A stretch of DNA of 64,000 nucleotides, taken from the NCBI RefSeq assembly GCF_020882245.1, contig NC_083598.1, forward strand, positions 11,959,178 to 12,023,177, written 5' to 3'. The position numbers and the translations under genes were made by a program. This DNA comes from Rhopalosiphum padi (lineage: Eukaryota; Arthropoda; Insecta; Hemiptera; Aphididae). Below, piece by piece: positions 13,695 through 28,600 of the stretch. Within the stretch, counting starts at the first letter, position 1. Each line of letters starts with the position of its first letter. A model generated the notes under the pieces. That model saw only the letters and a program-made list of their open reading frames with translations, had not been told where the DNA came from and searched no databases.

Positions 13695-15837
13695 CCGAGT
13701 ATTTATACTTTTAATATATTCAATATTTATATAATTATAATACAAGCACTATTATTAATCATTGATATTGCTTGAAAGTTAAAATCAAACAAACGAGATT
13801 AATAAATTTATAATCAATACTGTTGATCAATTACTAATCTTTTTACTGCCCACACATGTAATTACTAACTAGTAATTACAAATAACAATATGTATGATGT
13901 AAATGCAAATTATATCGAATTGCAATTGGTGTTTAAATACATTATTATGCAATGTAGGTCTTTACTACTCTGTTAAACATCATTTGGATAATAAATACGT
14001 ATTTTTGTGTTAAACTTAAAACAATAGGTTTTATTGTCAACCTATGTATCAGGGATTGGAACTTGATGACCGGTTGTTTTTATTTAATAATATATACATT
14101 TTCCATTGTCATATTGTGAAATTGAAAGTGTTCCTGATGGTACATTTTTAATTGGGACATCGCCACATCAGGTTATTCAGAGTGACAAAAAACGTTAAAC
14201 GACTAAATGCGGAAGATGAATGTATTTGAGTATTATTAACTTATTTAAATATTCACTTACAAAACGTTTCTCAATCTATGGTACGTGGAAAGCTCATATG
14301 TAGCACGCGAAAGAAATCTCGCTTTGTTTAAAAAAATTGTAATTATTAGTTATTTTTGATAAGCTGGTAGGTACTTTAGCGTAAATGTATGTTAGGACGG
14401 CGATACCGATACCACATGTCACATGTGTGTAATAATTATAAAACATATAGGTGTATTTATAGGTTATAGCTATGCATTTTTCTGAACTATACAAGTACTA
14501 GTAATTAGAAAAAAATAACTATTGAACTTATAAACTTTTGTAATATTTTCTACTATATATATGTGTGTATTTAATGACGTGTACGGCTATATATCATATT
14601 TTAGTTATTATTTACCAAGTTTACATACAAATTGTTAATTAAATTGATTTATAAACTTGTATCATAAATGACCAACATAAAATATATAGTGAATGATACA
14701 TTTTTTTTTATGTATTTAAAGATTTTTTTCTGATCGATTCTGAGGCTTTCTAAAAAATAAATCTTTGGTAAATATTTTAATTCAATTGCACGATGTCTGA
14801 ACGTAGGCGTAACATTAATATAATTTATAATGGGAAAGGTCATTTGATAATATATTATTATGAGAACAAGACGTACACAATCATATGCAACATTCATAAT
14901 ACATACATTATAGTATTACACCTATGCGCATCGAATATGTAAGGTTTAGTTTTTAACAATGAATTTGTGTGCATTATTATTTTGAGTCAAGGGCAAATAC
15001 AAAATCCTAAAACGTACATAAATTATATTAAAATAATAAAAGTGATTAACAATATTTAGATTACAATAAATATTTGGGAAAATATTAGGAAAACGTATTT
15101 ACTTTTACGAACAATTTCCAAATTCTATATTACATAATATTTTGTTTATAAAATAAAATATATTATAAGCTATTATATGCTATATGCCTATATAGTATAT
15201 ACTATTATAATAAGACAAACAGCCAATCACTGAAATATTTTAATAAATAAGTATTTTTTTTGTAACTATATTTTTGTGTTTATCTTATAACTATTTAAAT
15301 ACATATATTTTTGCATATTTTTGTAAATAAAATGCATAATTTACAATTTTTTATTGCATACAAATCCTAGTCCTGATTATTATTATTATTATTATTTATG
15401 TATGTAGCAAAATTAGTAAGCAGTTAGTAAAACCGTAAAATTAGAAATTCCAGAGTATAATTATCATTTAATGAGTAAGTTTCTTAGTTTTAAAATGTAT
15501 ATTAATTTAAAATCAAGTAGGTAATTAATAATTATGCTGCTTACAAATGGACAATGCCAAAATTTCACAATAAATGATCGTAAAATCAATATGAGATTTT
15601 GGTCATTTCTGATAAGACGTTTGTGATGATAATACATTCACAAATTGGATAATAATAATTTAAATAGCCATCTTCGATTGTAGTGTAAAGATGTAATAGA
15701 AAACTCGGTATAAAAGTAATCAATGATCTATCGATCTATGCTAAAAACTAAACAAAAATCACTTTTTTGCAAAATTATCTACGACTACGATTATATTTTA
15801 TACATTTTATATTCTGAGCAATATATATTTAGATATA

Positions 15838-15892
15838 TACTTTTACCGTAATATATATATATATATATATATTACGGTAAAAGTACGAATAG
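15838..15892. repeat. Long perfect palindrome, (TA)n core
   Basis: TACTTTTACCGTAA, then a TA run, then the inverse TTACGGTAAAAGTA: a perfect hairpin of about 50 bp. It sits at the edge of the motif array at 15900-16060 and shares its GGTAAA word, so it may be the end of that element. Confidence 0.8.
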
Positions 15893-15899
15893 CGGTTAA

Positions 15900-16062
15900 A
15901 CATAGAATTTACCGGTAAATCCTAGGTTTCGCCGACTACTGTTGGTAAAACCTAGGATACACAACATCGTTTGGTTAAACCACGAATGATTTTTGTAGTT
16001 CGGACTTTTACAAACGAGATTTGGTAAATCTTAGGATAAACAATCAGTGTTAGTAAAAGTCC
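15900..16062 (+). mobile_element. Array of GGTAAA-CCTAGG motifs, likely element end
   Basis: A degenerate unit of about 40-60 bp with words such as GGTAAATCCTAGG, GGTAAAACCTAGGAT, TGGTTAAACC and GGTAAATCTTAGGAT repeats at least four times. Clusters of short repeated words at an end are also seen in the elements at 25661 and 52391, so a related type of noncoding DNA transposon end is possible. Confidence 0.5.
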
Positions 16063-16521
16063 AAACATTTTTACCAAAGTTATTAACTATTATTATTATT
16101 TAAGTATATTAGGTAGGTACTACATCAATGACTAATAAATTAGTTAGTATATTATTTTATTATTATTATTATTAAGTACTAATGCAAAAATTGACATATT
16201 AAATGTACTAGGTACATTTAGTATATTATTTTTATTATAATTAAATTAATTGAAGTCTCCAAGGTACCAACTAGATTCACTTTTCTATCACAAAAAATAT
16301 TAAAGTTAAAAATCGAAATATTATTAGTACTCTAAAAGTTTTAAAGATTCAATTTAAAAAAAAAAACACATTTTATTGTAAAATCAACACATTTATTGGG
16401 GTGTTTGAAGTCTAAAAGCATATATGTATGTTTTAATGTAGTATAACTAAAAATATTGTTCATTCGTCCCCTACCTCACCTCCTCCCATTTAATACGGCC
16501 AAAACAAATGCAATAGGCTTG

Positions 16522-16545
16522 TTTAATTTACTCAACTGTGCTTGT
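16522..16545 (+). promoter_or_regulatory. Conserved promoter block of micro-exon gene A
   Basis: TTTAATTTACTCAACTGTGC lies about 70-90 bp upstream of the ATG of copy A. The same words (CTCAACTGTGCTTGT) occur upstream of copy B at 44321 and once more at 40401. Position and conservation suggest a core promoter or transcription start region. The function is inferred. Confidence 0.5.
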
Positions 16546-16610
16546 ATATTAACACATATTTCAAATATACCAAAATATATCGTATCCTGTTTTCTTGTGG
16601 CTTACAAAAA

Positions 16611-19600
16611 ATGGAAATAATTGATTATTTTACTATTGTTCTTACACTAATTATCACTAATAATTGTAGTATAACACTGGTTTTATTTTATTGTTACACC
16701 AATATGATTTGTTTTTTCATCATGCTCATGATAACCGTTTATGATGTTTATTCAAATTCATTTGAAGATTATTGTGGGATTATAGGTAACCAATTTTTTT
16801 TTTTTTGAAATATTATATTCTTTTAACTTATTAAACATTTAATCATAAAAGTGCATTAAATGATTAAGATTCTGACAGAGTGATAATTGTTTTCATTTTA
16901 CGATGATTTGTGTTATTTAATTTTATTATTATTATTATTATTTTTATAATCTTGCGGATAAAGTTGTCAACATCGTTATTTTTTCTATGCTATTTATAAG
17001 TATTTAAAATTTGAAACTTTTTTCTTATATACTTCGTTAAAGCATTTTTCGTTCGGTCAAAAAGAAGCTTTTTTTGTCTCATTTAACGCGCATCCATAAC
17101 AGTGACCCACTCGACATTTAATGTATACATCTGAGAGGTGCCCACTACCTACCTTTTGTAGTACTTATTTTACTATGTTATATGTTTTTTTCGTCTATGT
17201 GTAGTGTACATACGAAAAATACTTGAAAGAATATAATATTATAATTTGAAAATTGAAAATTATATTAATCTATATTAATCTGACAACTATACTATAATAA
17301 AGTTTATTTTCAAATAATTTGACTTTATTTTCATTAATTCTCTTCTTATTTTATGTTTTTTTAATATAATATCAAAAAAAAAAAAAAAAAAATCTAATAA
17401 TAACCTTTTATTAAAGTATAGTTGTCAGATTAATATAGATTAATATAATTTTCAATTTTCTTTTAATCCTTATTTTATCCTTAATATTTTAAAGTTTGTA
17501 AATTAGATTATGGTATATTTATGTTTCATATTTTTTTATTATTGTTATTATTATTTTTTTTTTTTTTTTGGTTTTAGTTAATAAGCATACAATAAACATA
17601 GTATAGTTTTCAAAGGTTTTTGCACTCTTTTTACAGTTTTTGTAATCTTTGATATTATTTAAATTATTACATGGTAAAGAAATTTTTGTAACTTAAAGTA
17701 ACTTAAACTTTTAAGTTACGATATAATACAAATATTATTATTATTATTATTATTATTATTGTAAAAAGCTAATTATAATATGTTTTTGATATTTTAATTT
17801 TTTTATTTTAGTTAAAAATGGCTTAATAGATCATCAACTTCAACCAACCTTTGGATATTACTTGTATATGGTATCTAATTATAGACATTGTTAGTATTTC
17901 TACGTAACTATATTTTATACAATATTTTATAGCTTATGTTTATAGAATATATTAATAACATTTTAAATATGATTATATTAAAATAATATGATAACATAGT
18001 TTCTTTAAACTGACCTTTTTTTAAGGGACATGTTCTGATATATAAAAAAAAAACAAACTCATTTTAATTTCAAATATTCATATTTTATCATTTACGTATG
18101 CATGATTTTGAATTTGAATTAATGAGTTTAAGCAAAACCTTATAGTTACCTATTGTGTTTACATAAAGTTGTTTATTGGAGTTTTTATAGAAATCATAAA
18201 ATAATAATTGAATTATAAACAAATATTAAAATTGATAATAAATAATAATATATTATATTTAATAGATTTAGGCAATATTTCATAAGACTACAATGCAAAC
18301 TTTTAAAAAATAGAAACAAATAACAATTTTTTGATCTTTTTTATAAAACATTTATCCTACTATATTATCGTCCTACAGTAAATTGCTAAATTATTTATTA
18401 AACTAAACGATATTTATTTTTTAATAAATTTAATTGGTACTTAAACATATTATTTTACTTATTAAGGTAATTAAAGTTATAAGTTGACTTTTTTTTATAT
18501 ATTTTTGAGCAATTATTTCTCGTTTTTTTTTTTGACAATAATTGTATTTTTAATTGATTTAATAATAATCAAATCTGTTTATAAGTTTTTTTTAAACTAA
18601 CTGATCGTTGTGAATTTTATAACAAAATATTACAATTTTAGTCAATCAACAGATACTAAATCCAGAAGACTTCTATTTATCATTGTTTAGTAAGTTATTT
18701 TAACTTTTATATTTCCAAATACTAATTTTATTTAAATTATTTACAAGCTTTGTTCCCAATTACAGCATATAAACTAAAACAAAACATTCTTAAAAAAAAT
18801 TGTACATTATAAATAATGTAATTTGAGATTGGGTCGGAGAATTGTTTGTGTTGTTTTTTTCCGAGGTGTTCTGGGAGAGCGGAAACCGTCTTCTTCTGGG
18901 GAGGCCGGTACTATCGTGTTATTTTTTATTTTTATTTTAGGAATAGTTTTTTTTTTATTGTTCATAATTGTTTAATTATAAAATGATTATAAATGCAATA
19001 TGTATAAATGTGGATTCGCGTAGTTTAATTAATGTGGTTTATTAGTTGCGTGTATCTCTATTTCACCGTAAGCTGGATGGGAGATAAGGTAGCGATAAGT
19101 CCGCGGAGAACGCCACGCTGGGCGCGGTGTTATGTAACGTTGTGACAGAAATATGTGATATAATTCTTACCGGCTAATTAAAAATTCCTTAATCGTCAGC
19201 TATTCTCGGAGGACTGGGCCTCACGGAAGCTGAGAGTAGTATGCACGGATCGGTGGTACTTAGATGAATATTTTGGTATGCAATTCGAGTTGACAATCGA
19301 AAGTTTGAGCACAAAAAAAAAGAAATATATTATATCTCATTACGGAGCACATGCGCGCGTGACAACACAGATTTAAAAATAGTGAAGTAAAAAATCAATA
19401 CAAAAATCTTTCTGGTAGCACTCGCGTTTACTCATCTTTTTTATACATATGATTGGTTCACTTAACTAAAGTAAAACAAAACTTTTTTTCGTGTTTTTTT
19501 TATATGTGATTTCAAACGACGTTATTGTTGTCAATGAGATAATAATAATTTTATTATACGTTTTGATTACCCGTAACTCCGTAAGTTACGTTTTTTTGAT

Positions 19601-22600
19601 ATATGGGACAGGATTGATAAGGTACAGAACAAATAATATTGTTGAAGGATGAAACAGTAGATTGAACAAACGAATAGACTTCGACTAATTTTTTTTGTTC
19701 TGTAAAAATATCTTAAATTAGAAGTTAAGTATAATAGTTTTTTGTTTGATCGTGAAAGGAAAAAAACAAAAAAAATGTTACTCAGAACCCGAAAATACAA
19801 TTAATAAAATATTAAAATGATATGGCAAAGAAATAAGTGTTAAAAAATTCCTTTTTTCATGTAATAACTTGCTTAATATATCGTACTAATTAGTAATTAA
19901 CTAACATATCTCAATAAAACTGTGATGAAATGTAACAATGTAAACAAATCAATCATTATATCGTAACAATTTTTAATAAATATCTTAAAATAAAATCAAG
20001 TATATTATTTTAACCTTTGTAATGTTTTGTTTGAACAGATCCTTATTTTCATTGTAAGTGTTGGTCTTTAATAATAGTTATCTACATTAAGTTTGTGTAT
20101 TAAATATTAATAAGTTATAAGTAGGATGATCAGCCATATTATTTTAAACAACATAGCTGTTTACGTGATTATAAGAACGTTTGTTCTCTACTTTCTCAAA
20201 AATGGTATGGATTGAGTACATGAGGATAGTGTGAAAATATATTACGAAGTAAAGTCATATCCATGAAACATAAATACCTATTTAAAGGAATTTTAAGTTA
20301 TTATGTGTAGTTAGTGGTGTTGTCAGGAATTACCTAAAAGAGAGGTTTAATGACCTTTTTTTTGCACGTCACTGAAATATATTGCCCCGGACTCCGGAGT
20401 GGTAAAATTGTAAATGCGCCACTGAGTTGTACATTTATTTACATTTTTGATTAGCCGAATAATGGTATTTGTGAACGTTAATTATTAGTTATTATTGTAC
20501 ATTGTATAGATACATTTATTGATTTATTATACACAGACAAAAATATAAAATACGTTTTTTTTTATTAAATTGTAATATTAGTATTAACTATTATTTAATA
20601 ATATTTATATATTTGCATTTACAATCTAAATTGTAATAAGTTATAGAAATTTTATTTTCCTAGAGTCTTTAACAAAGTCATTAAAAACTTTATCTGTTGT
20701 TAAAATTATTTCGTGATGAATATTTAGTAATATTAAATTATTTTATTTATTTTCTCCATTAGTGTTTTTAAAGTATGTCTTGAGTCTTTTTCATGTAGAA
20801 AATGACCTTTCGCTTATTGCTGTAGTTACGAGAAGTGTAACTAGTATTTAGATAAATTTATAAGTAGATGGAAAAATTAGAGGGTTACATGTTATAAAAG
20901 CTTTCAATTTAATTTTTGGTTTATCTACTCCAACAAACTTTTACGTTCATGTTAATATTTCTTCTATTATTGAATTACAATCACATTAAAGATCTACAAT
21001 ACAACTATCAGTAAATAGTATAAACATATATAATATGAAGTAGATTAAATAGTATATTTGTTAATAAATAACTAAATATAAAAATAATTCTATGCAACTG
21101 AGAGCTATTTATTTAATCTAATATTAAATTATATTTTGACTTAATATATACAATTTATTAACACTTAAACTTTTTTTTAGTTTTACCATCCGTCCAATAT
21201 TTGGAATTTAATTTATATATCACCAATCAAAATTTAGAAATATGTAAGATTTTTAAACTATTTTATTAATATAACATAAAATATTCTATAAGATTCTGAG
21301 CAAAATGTATTGATTTTATAATAAATTATCTATAGCAGAAAAAAATGTTTTGATTTTAAATTAAAATTTTTTTTTTTTTTTGGCTAGAAAGTGCATCTAG
21401 TTTATAGTTGGTACTTTTGGGAGGTTAAAATTTAAAAAAATCAATGTACTTTTTAAAATAATGACGAAAAAAAGGAAATTTAAAATAATTGGAATTTTAA
21501 CAGAAAATCGATTTTTTATATTGTTATCATTTTGTGTAACCGATTTTGTGAAACTATTTATAAATGTTTATAATACAACCAAATTGTTTCCCGGATTTAA
21601 TAATACAGAAAAACATATCTACAAGTCTTTATTTTCTTTGTATAGGAAAATATTGAGTAACATGCTGCTAACATTTTTTCAAATACAAACAGTTTTTGAA
21701 AATTAATGGCAATTATTAAGTACTTACCTAACAGTGCTGATACCAGTTTTAATGCACGTTGCACATAATATTATAATTTAAGATTCTTCATACTCATCAT
21801 GTTATCGTATTCTTATTTAAAGAAATTGAATTGATTTTAATAATTATTTTATAGCTAATATTGGTTTATATAAAATGGCATTATACATACTAATTTTAGT
21901 CATTTTCTATTACATATATATGGTAAGGGCGATAAGTTTTAAACCTAGTATACTCGTAAGCTTATAAATTAAAGTTAATAAGCCATTTTATAATTTATTT
22001 TAGTATATGTATATAATGATACTAATTTAATGTTTAAAGCACCGAAAAATTTTTGTTACGGTAACTGGTATTATTATTTAGTAATTTTAATTTATTCATT
22101 TTTATTCAGGTAAAAGTTATAATTCTATTAAGAATGAAGTATTCTCATTAATTGCTGAGGATGAAGGTAAGTTTATTTGTATAATAGTTTACAGTTTTAT
22201 TGGTTATATTTAGTAATATGTATAACTTAAAATAAAATAAATTATCTAAGTCAACATTTTTAGATCAAAACTATACTGGCATTTTTCCTAAATATTGGCA
22301 TAAAAGACCAGAATTCTTTGGTAAATATTATAGTATAGTTTATTACATCAATATATTAAATAACATTGTAATTTATATATATTTATATTCAATTCATATT
22401 ATATTTATGTCAATATAATTCAATATATTACAAAAATTGTGATTTTCAGAATTGAATAAAAAAATAGCAAAGTTGTATACTACATACAAATTATCGTGTA
22501 AGCCATTTAATAGTTAGCTAAATAATGTAATTTTAGAGCAATAGTTTACAACGTTATTCTTAGTAGTTAGTTATAATTTTAATAACTTATGTTTAACATT

Positions 22601-25600
22601 TTTATCAGAAACACCTGAAAGCAGAAGAATATAAAACTTATTCGTATATTAATATAACATTAATTCTGATATATGCACTTTTATTGCATTTATTTTAGAA
22701 TAATAGTATTTTTTTAAATATTTTCTCAAAATTCAAAGAGAACTTCAAACGGAGTATCTAACACTTAAATGCTTTTAGATTACATCATTATGTTATGCAT
22801 TTAAAATATATTATATGAATGTTTAAAATATTGATATATAATCTGTATATATAATAGTGTATAGTGTGTAATTTAAAATACAATAATTGTACAATTATTG
22901 TATTAAATGTCTAAAATAAATTAAACGTTATTTAATTGATCTTGCAGATATATATAAAAATGATACCGTTCGATTCTGTGGTGTGTATCAATTTATCATA
23001 ATTTAATCTATAATGTTTTTTATGGTTTTTAATGAATAATTAATAATTTTTTCATTATTGTAGTTTTATATATAAAACATAAAATCATCACTTAATAATA
23101 ATTATTGATAATTATCAATTTTATTCTATTAAAAATTCTTCTTAAAGCACTCCAATACCTATAGAGCAGGAATGGTAAACCTTTTTTGGGTCGTATCAAA
23201 TTTTTCCAATCAAGGTTTTGTACATTTTTCACGTTCCATAAGGAAATTTTATTTTTTAAGAATAAAATTAAAGTTATAGATGTATTAAGATGTATTATAT
23301 TATTTTATTAGGTAGTTACACATTTTTATTGTGATTATAATTTTTTAAATGTATATAATTTGTTTCTTTGAATTTCTTATTACCAAAATTGTATAAATAG
23401 CATAATTTATTAATTTCAATTTTTTTTGTGCCTTTGAAATTTTACCAACGTGCCATTGAAATTTTACCAACGTGCCACCTTTGGCATGCGTGCCGTAGGT
23501 TCGTCACTCCTGCTATATAAGGTTCACTGTTTCACTGTTTGATGAACTTAAACACCTATTTCTTTAAACTTAATGGTAATTTATAAAATATAATATTATA
23601 GTATTGTAATAGTGTAAATAGTGTAATAATGTAAAATCATTATAGTATTTATATTTTATTAATATAATGTACATATACGATATACGTATTATAATATTAT
23701 ATACATAATATCTCAGGCGCGTGTGACACACTGACACCTTACATTCATTCTGTATCATCACGGAGTTCCACCATAGTTCGGAGTTCCAACTAGTTTTGAT
23801 ATCTTCAGAACATTTTTAATGATAATCTTTCGATCTGCTACAAATAATCGTGCGTTTCGACGAAGTCTCATTTCATGTCTTGCTCCGTGTATACTAGATC
23901 ATTGATAAAGTAAAATAATATATAATATTAAAATTCTATTTCAATAGACGTTAAATATTTTGTTCAGTATAACTAACATTATCTTGTGTAATTATTAACA
24001 TAAAAATCCTATCGCCTTCATTTGTTTGGTATAAATCTGTCACTAATACGTTGTACCAGATATAGACAATATGTCTTACAGCTACTACCATGCAACAGTA
24101 TATGGATCTACAAATATAAACTATATTGGAATAATACGAGATCTAAGTTAAAACATCATCAAAAATATCTAAATGTAAATATTATATTATGATAAAATGT
24201 ATTTTATACCATTTATACCTAATTTAGGTTTTTTAATTATACAAAGTTGTATTTACTAAAAAATATATATATATATATCTTAGGAAATGAGGTGGTACGT
24301 CAAATAGATGAAAGTGGTAAAAAAATTGTGATTATTAATAAATGTGTCAAATGCACTACTTTAAAAAATACTAAATTAATTAACATTTTCAGCAAAACAA
24401 ATTACCCAAAAACCAAGTAATTGAATTTAATATTTCATTTTAGGCAGCAATACTAATTTATAACTTCATATTATAGACTAAAATATTCTAAGTAGAGTTA
24501 AAAATAAATTAACTTTATGTTAACAATAGTATTTTAAAAGTACTTTTACATTTAAAGATACTTAATAGTAAACTTATTCTTAAGTTCTTAACTCATATGT
24601 ATACATTCAAAATTGTTTGAGTGACAGCATTTGTTTTATGCTCGTGGAGTATAAATTCCCAAAATTTATTTTTATCTAATGCGATATATTGTTTATGCAA
24701 ATAATAATATATTAATATGTTAACATAATGTTATAAGATTTATTATTTTTACTCGTAAATTTTAAAACCATTATTTTTAACAGATATAAATGTATTATAT
24801 TTAATGTGATAATTTTTTCGGTTAAACTAAATATTTACGTATTATAAGGAATTTGCATATTTATGAATGTTCTTTTCGATTGTATGCATAAATGCATAAT
24901 ATACATAAAATGTATGTATGACTGAATAATAGGAGAGTTCACGTGCAAGATCTTACATAATATACCTAGTATAAAAACATCGGTATTATTCATGTAGGCT
25001 TAAAAAAAGCGTGAAAATACATTGGAATAAATTATAAAATAATTGACAAAAAAAAATGCCATTGTTATTGACAAAATCAATTTTTGATTTATAGAATTTA
25101 TTTTGCCATAACTTTATTTATTATTTTAATAGACATTAGCTTGTTATTTTATTATTCTATGTTAGAATATGTATTTTTTCGTATAATGAGTTATTATACT
25201 AACAATTAAAAATCATTGTTATATTTTAATTTTTCTTTTCAGAACTAGATAAGAATGACATATTAATGTTAGATAAAGGTATTTATTATTGAAAAATTAC
25301 TTAGTACTTAAAAATCATTATTTTCAAATATTACAGCATTTTATACAATAATAATTATTAATCAAACCCTGTATATTGTAGTAAAGTTAGGTAGTTAGAT
25401 AATAATAAATTAGTACATTATTTTTATTTTTTATTTGTTAGTTTAAATATTTAAGTTAAACAATAAAACAAAAATTTCAATAAAGTACATGTATTACATT
25501 TTTTCAACAGTTTTAGAAAAAAACCCCGTTAATCAATCAGGTAATATATAGATTTTATTTGAAAATGTAATTATGCTTACTTAAAAAAATATAGGATAAA

Positions 25601-28600
25601 CTGCTTTATAAGTTAGTTTCCAGGTAAAATATTATGTACTGTGCGCAAACCGTGACGTACCGATTGGCCGACAAATCAATTCGCCGACACACCATTTTGC
25701 CGACACCCGATTTGCCGACACACTATATTGTGATGAATTATACTTACTAATTAAACTATATTATTTTTTATTGCTTTAAATTATTTGTATAAATCACGAA
25801 CATTGTTCAAGTCAACTTTACTATTAATACTATAAATTAACAATTAACATTATAAGCTTCCGTTTTCTAAATGAAAATGAAACATTATTGCATCTAAGTA
25901 TTCCAAAATACAAATCGTACCATTCAGTAACCTAAAATTATAATTTAAAATGTTAGAAAAAAATGTATTATTATATATCATAAACGCTTTACCTATCTTT
26001 TGCAAATGATAACCTTTCTTCTAATTTTCTATATTTAGTTTTCATCTTTCGTGGTCTATTGCAGTTTTTTTGTGCTATGAGGTCAAGCTCGAAGTTTGAT
26101 TGTTGGTTTTTTAGCTCTTTGATTAAAATAAAAATATTTGGCTTTGGTCTACCAACAGCTTTATTAAGAGCTGCATGCCATCCTTCAAGGTGGTTTATGG
26201 TCCTTGCTCCATCTGTATTAAAATGATTCCACATATTTCTATTAAATAGACAAATATCTGGATCCAAGTATGTTTCGGTAAAATAATTTAATAATTTTAG
26301 CACACCTAAAATAATGATGGTAAAAAAATTAAGTGTTGCTAAGTTCTAAAAATATTACGTAAAAAGTTATATTAACATTTTGATGGTAGATTGTAATATT
26401 CTAGATTTCCACTTAAAAATTATTTTTGTATTTTATGAAACTACGTTTTGTCGGCGAATTGAAACTTTTTTCATTTTTACCGGAAACCGGTTTTCGCGTC
26501 GGCGAAACGAGTAGTCGGCGAATTGGGTGTCGGCGAATCGGGCCTGAATCGCGCAAACAAGTATCACCGTAAACTCGGCCCGAGGAAATAAAATGTTCTA
26601 AAGGTCTATTGTAAACAGACGTAACACGTTTCCACCAAAAGTGTATCTTTCCCTTTTCCACCAATATCCGTTTCCACCAAATGAGATCCACCTAACTTAA
26701 CAACGTTTTTACCAAAACAATTTATATACTACGCTTATATTAAAACCTTTAGTACAGTAATAAGTTTATTTAACATATTAATGCTGGGTTAAAAAAAATG
26801 ATATATTATGGTATAGATACTTTAGGTATTATTTATATAGTACCCATATAGTCATATGTATATATATAATTGGATGATATATTTTTTTACTGTAGAATAT
26901 ACTTTTCGTGTGTTTTTCGGATTGATGTAAAATATATATTGTACGTTTTTCGTATTTGATTGTAACTATGCTAAACCATTGCCGTGCTTATTACCTTTTA
27001 TGTTGATTAACCAAGATAATATATATAATGGGACAATATTTTATAAACAAGTGAAAAAGTTGCACAATTCATATTGTGCATTACAACTGTGTGTGTTAAA
27101 ATAAAATGTGTTATAACTTTTAATACAATTGTTTTGGTAAAAAGTGGTATATTATCTTATTTGGTGGAAAAGGGAATGGTCCACTTTTGGTGGGAACGGG
27201 TATCGCACTTATAAACTCCATCCATGTTTTTTTTCTGGTAAAAATGATATAGTTTTAAACTTGGCCCGGGTTTTTTCTAGGTGAAAATGATTGAAGTGTA
27301 AAGTTGGCCCAAATAAAAAATAAACGTATAATTTTCTTATAATATTTCTGAGAACTATTTAGAATTACCCAGAGAACACCACGAGGAGGTAATTCTCATT
27401 ATCCTTTAAAAATTATTCTTATTTTAATATTATTATTCACGGTATAAAATTCGTTATACAAAATACAAATATAACATTTTGTAAAAATGTAGATAAAACG
27501 TTCGATGTTGAATTTAATTTGAGTATTCAGTACAAAAAGTATAAATAAAATGTATTTATACAACATTGTAAGTTTAAAAAAGTGTAAAAATATAAGTAAA
27601 ATTGTAGTGTAATAATGAAAGGTTATATAATATAAATCTATTTTTTAATGTAAAAAACCATGAGTTCTATGTATTCACTCATCGATATTTCCTTATTTAT
27701 ATATTTTTTAAGTATCAAAATTATTGGGCCGAGTTTACAACCGACTTATTTTATTACCTAAAATTTCCGGACCGAGTTTACAATTACAATAAAAAAAAGT
27801 AACAGCGGGCCTAGTTTACATTTGCCCCTAGGTGGACTGAAGCTACTCTAAAAATTTAGTAACTATGCTCATTGAAATATCAAAATATTATCAAGATATA
27901 AATATATTTATTTAAATATCTAATAACTTAATATTATGCGTTCAAATATTGGCTATATAAAAAAATATTACTTACTTACCCATAGAAATTGAATAAAAAA
28001 ATATACAGATGACACACATAAATGTCAGACAAACATTTGTAAAGTAAAATATTATATTATGGCGAGAATGTTTTGATAGTGTGAAATTCACACTGTGATA
28101 ATCGCTATTGTATCACCCATCAGGCGCGGATCCAATTAGAGGGGACAAGTGGCCATATCCTTCCCCCTGTAGACTCTGATGACTTTTCTAGTATGTCTAT
28201 TTCGGCAGCCGATAAAATGCATTATTTTTCCGATAGCATTTCGTCCGTGTCTGTTGTTATCGGTCGCCATCAAAAAGCTAGTCTAATATAATCGAACATT
28301 TAAACTTGTTTGACGCGATAAAATGTTTGACTGCTAGTAGTACTAGTACCTATCTATTTTACTATTGACGATGTTTTTTGTGTATTGATAATTTGTTAAT
28401 AAAAATATAAATTTAGTTGACATATATGTACGGTACGATACGCACACAGCTGCTGTAACTGTCGAAATCAACATCAAATGTGACACATGTATAGTTGTTA
28501 AAAATCAGTTTGATTTAGATATAATTTTGCCAACTTTTATTTATAATAATGAAGTTTTTAATAACCAAAAAAAAAAATCCAAAATAAAATCAACAATATG

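Larger units (their letters stand above)
10641..16500. other. Gene-poor AT-rich interval
   Basis: About 5.9 kb between the EGF/DPY promoter and the first micro-exon gene. I see no convincing exon. The only structured pieces are the direct repeat pair at 12811/13599, the palindrome at 15844-15886 and the motif array after it. The last ~250 bp (from about 16255) resemble 44990-45240 and are an interspersed repeat shared with copy B. Confidence 0.5.

Noticed and set aside
17812..17870. Exon 2 of copy A ending at GTATCT (17871)
   Set aside because: Would leave phase 0 and break the join to exon 3. The donor GTTAGTATTTCTAC, conserved in both copies at 17890 and 45349, keeps phase 1.
21461..21706. 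81-codon open frame in intron 5 of copy A
   Set aside because: AT-rich composition, no counterpart in copy B, no splice context; chance frame.
27372..27387. Candidate exon AGAACACCACGAGGAG before GTAATT
   Set aside because: 16 nt would break the phase-1 frame, and there is no copy B partner.
28100..28300. GC-richer stretch beginning CAGGCGCGGATCC
   Set aside because: Looks like a transposon end, but I found no matching inverse end or target duplication.
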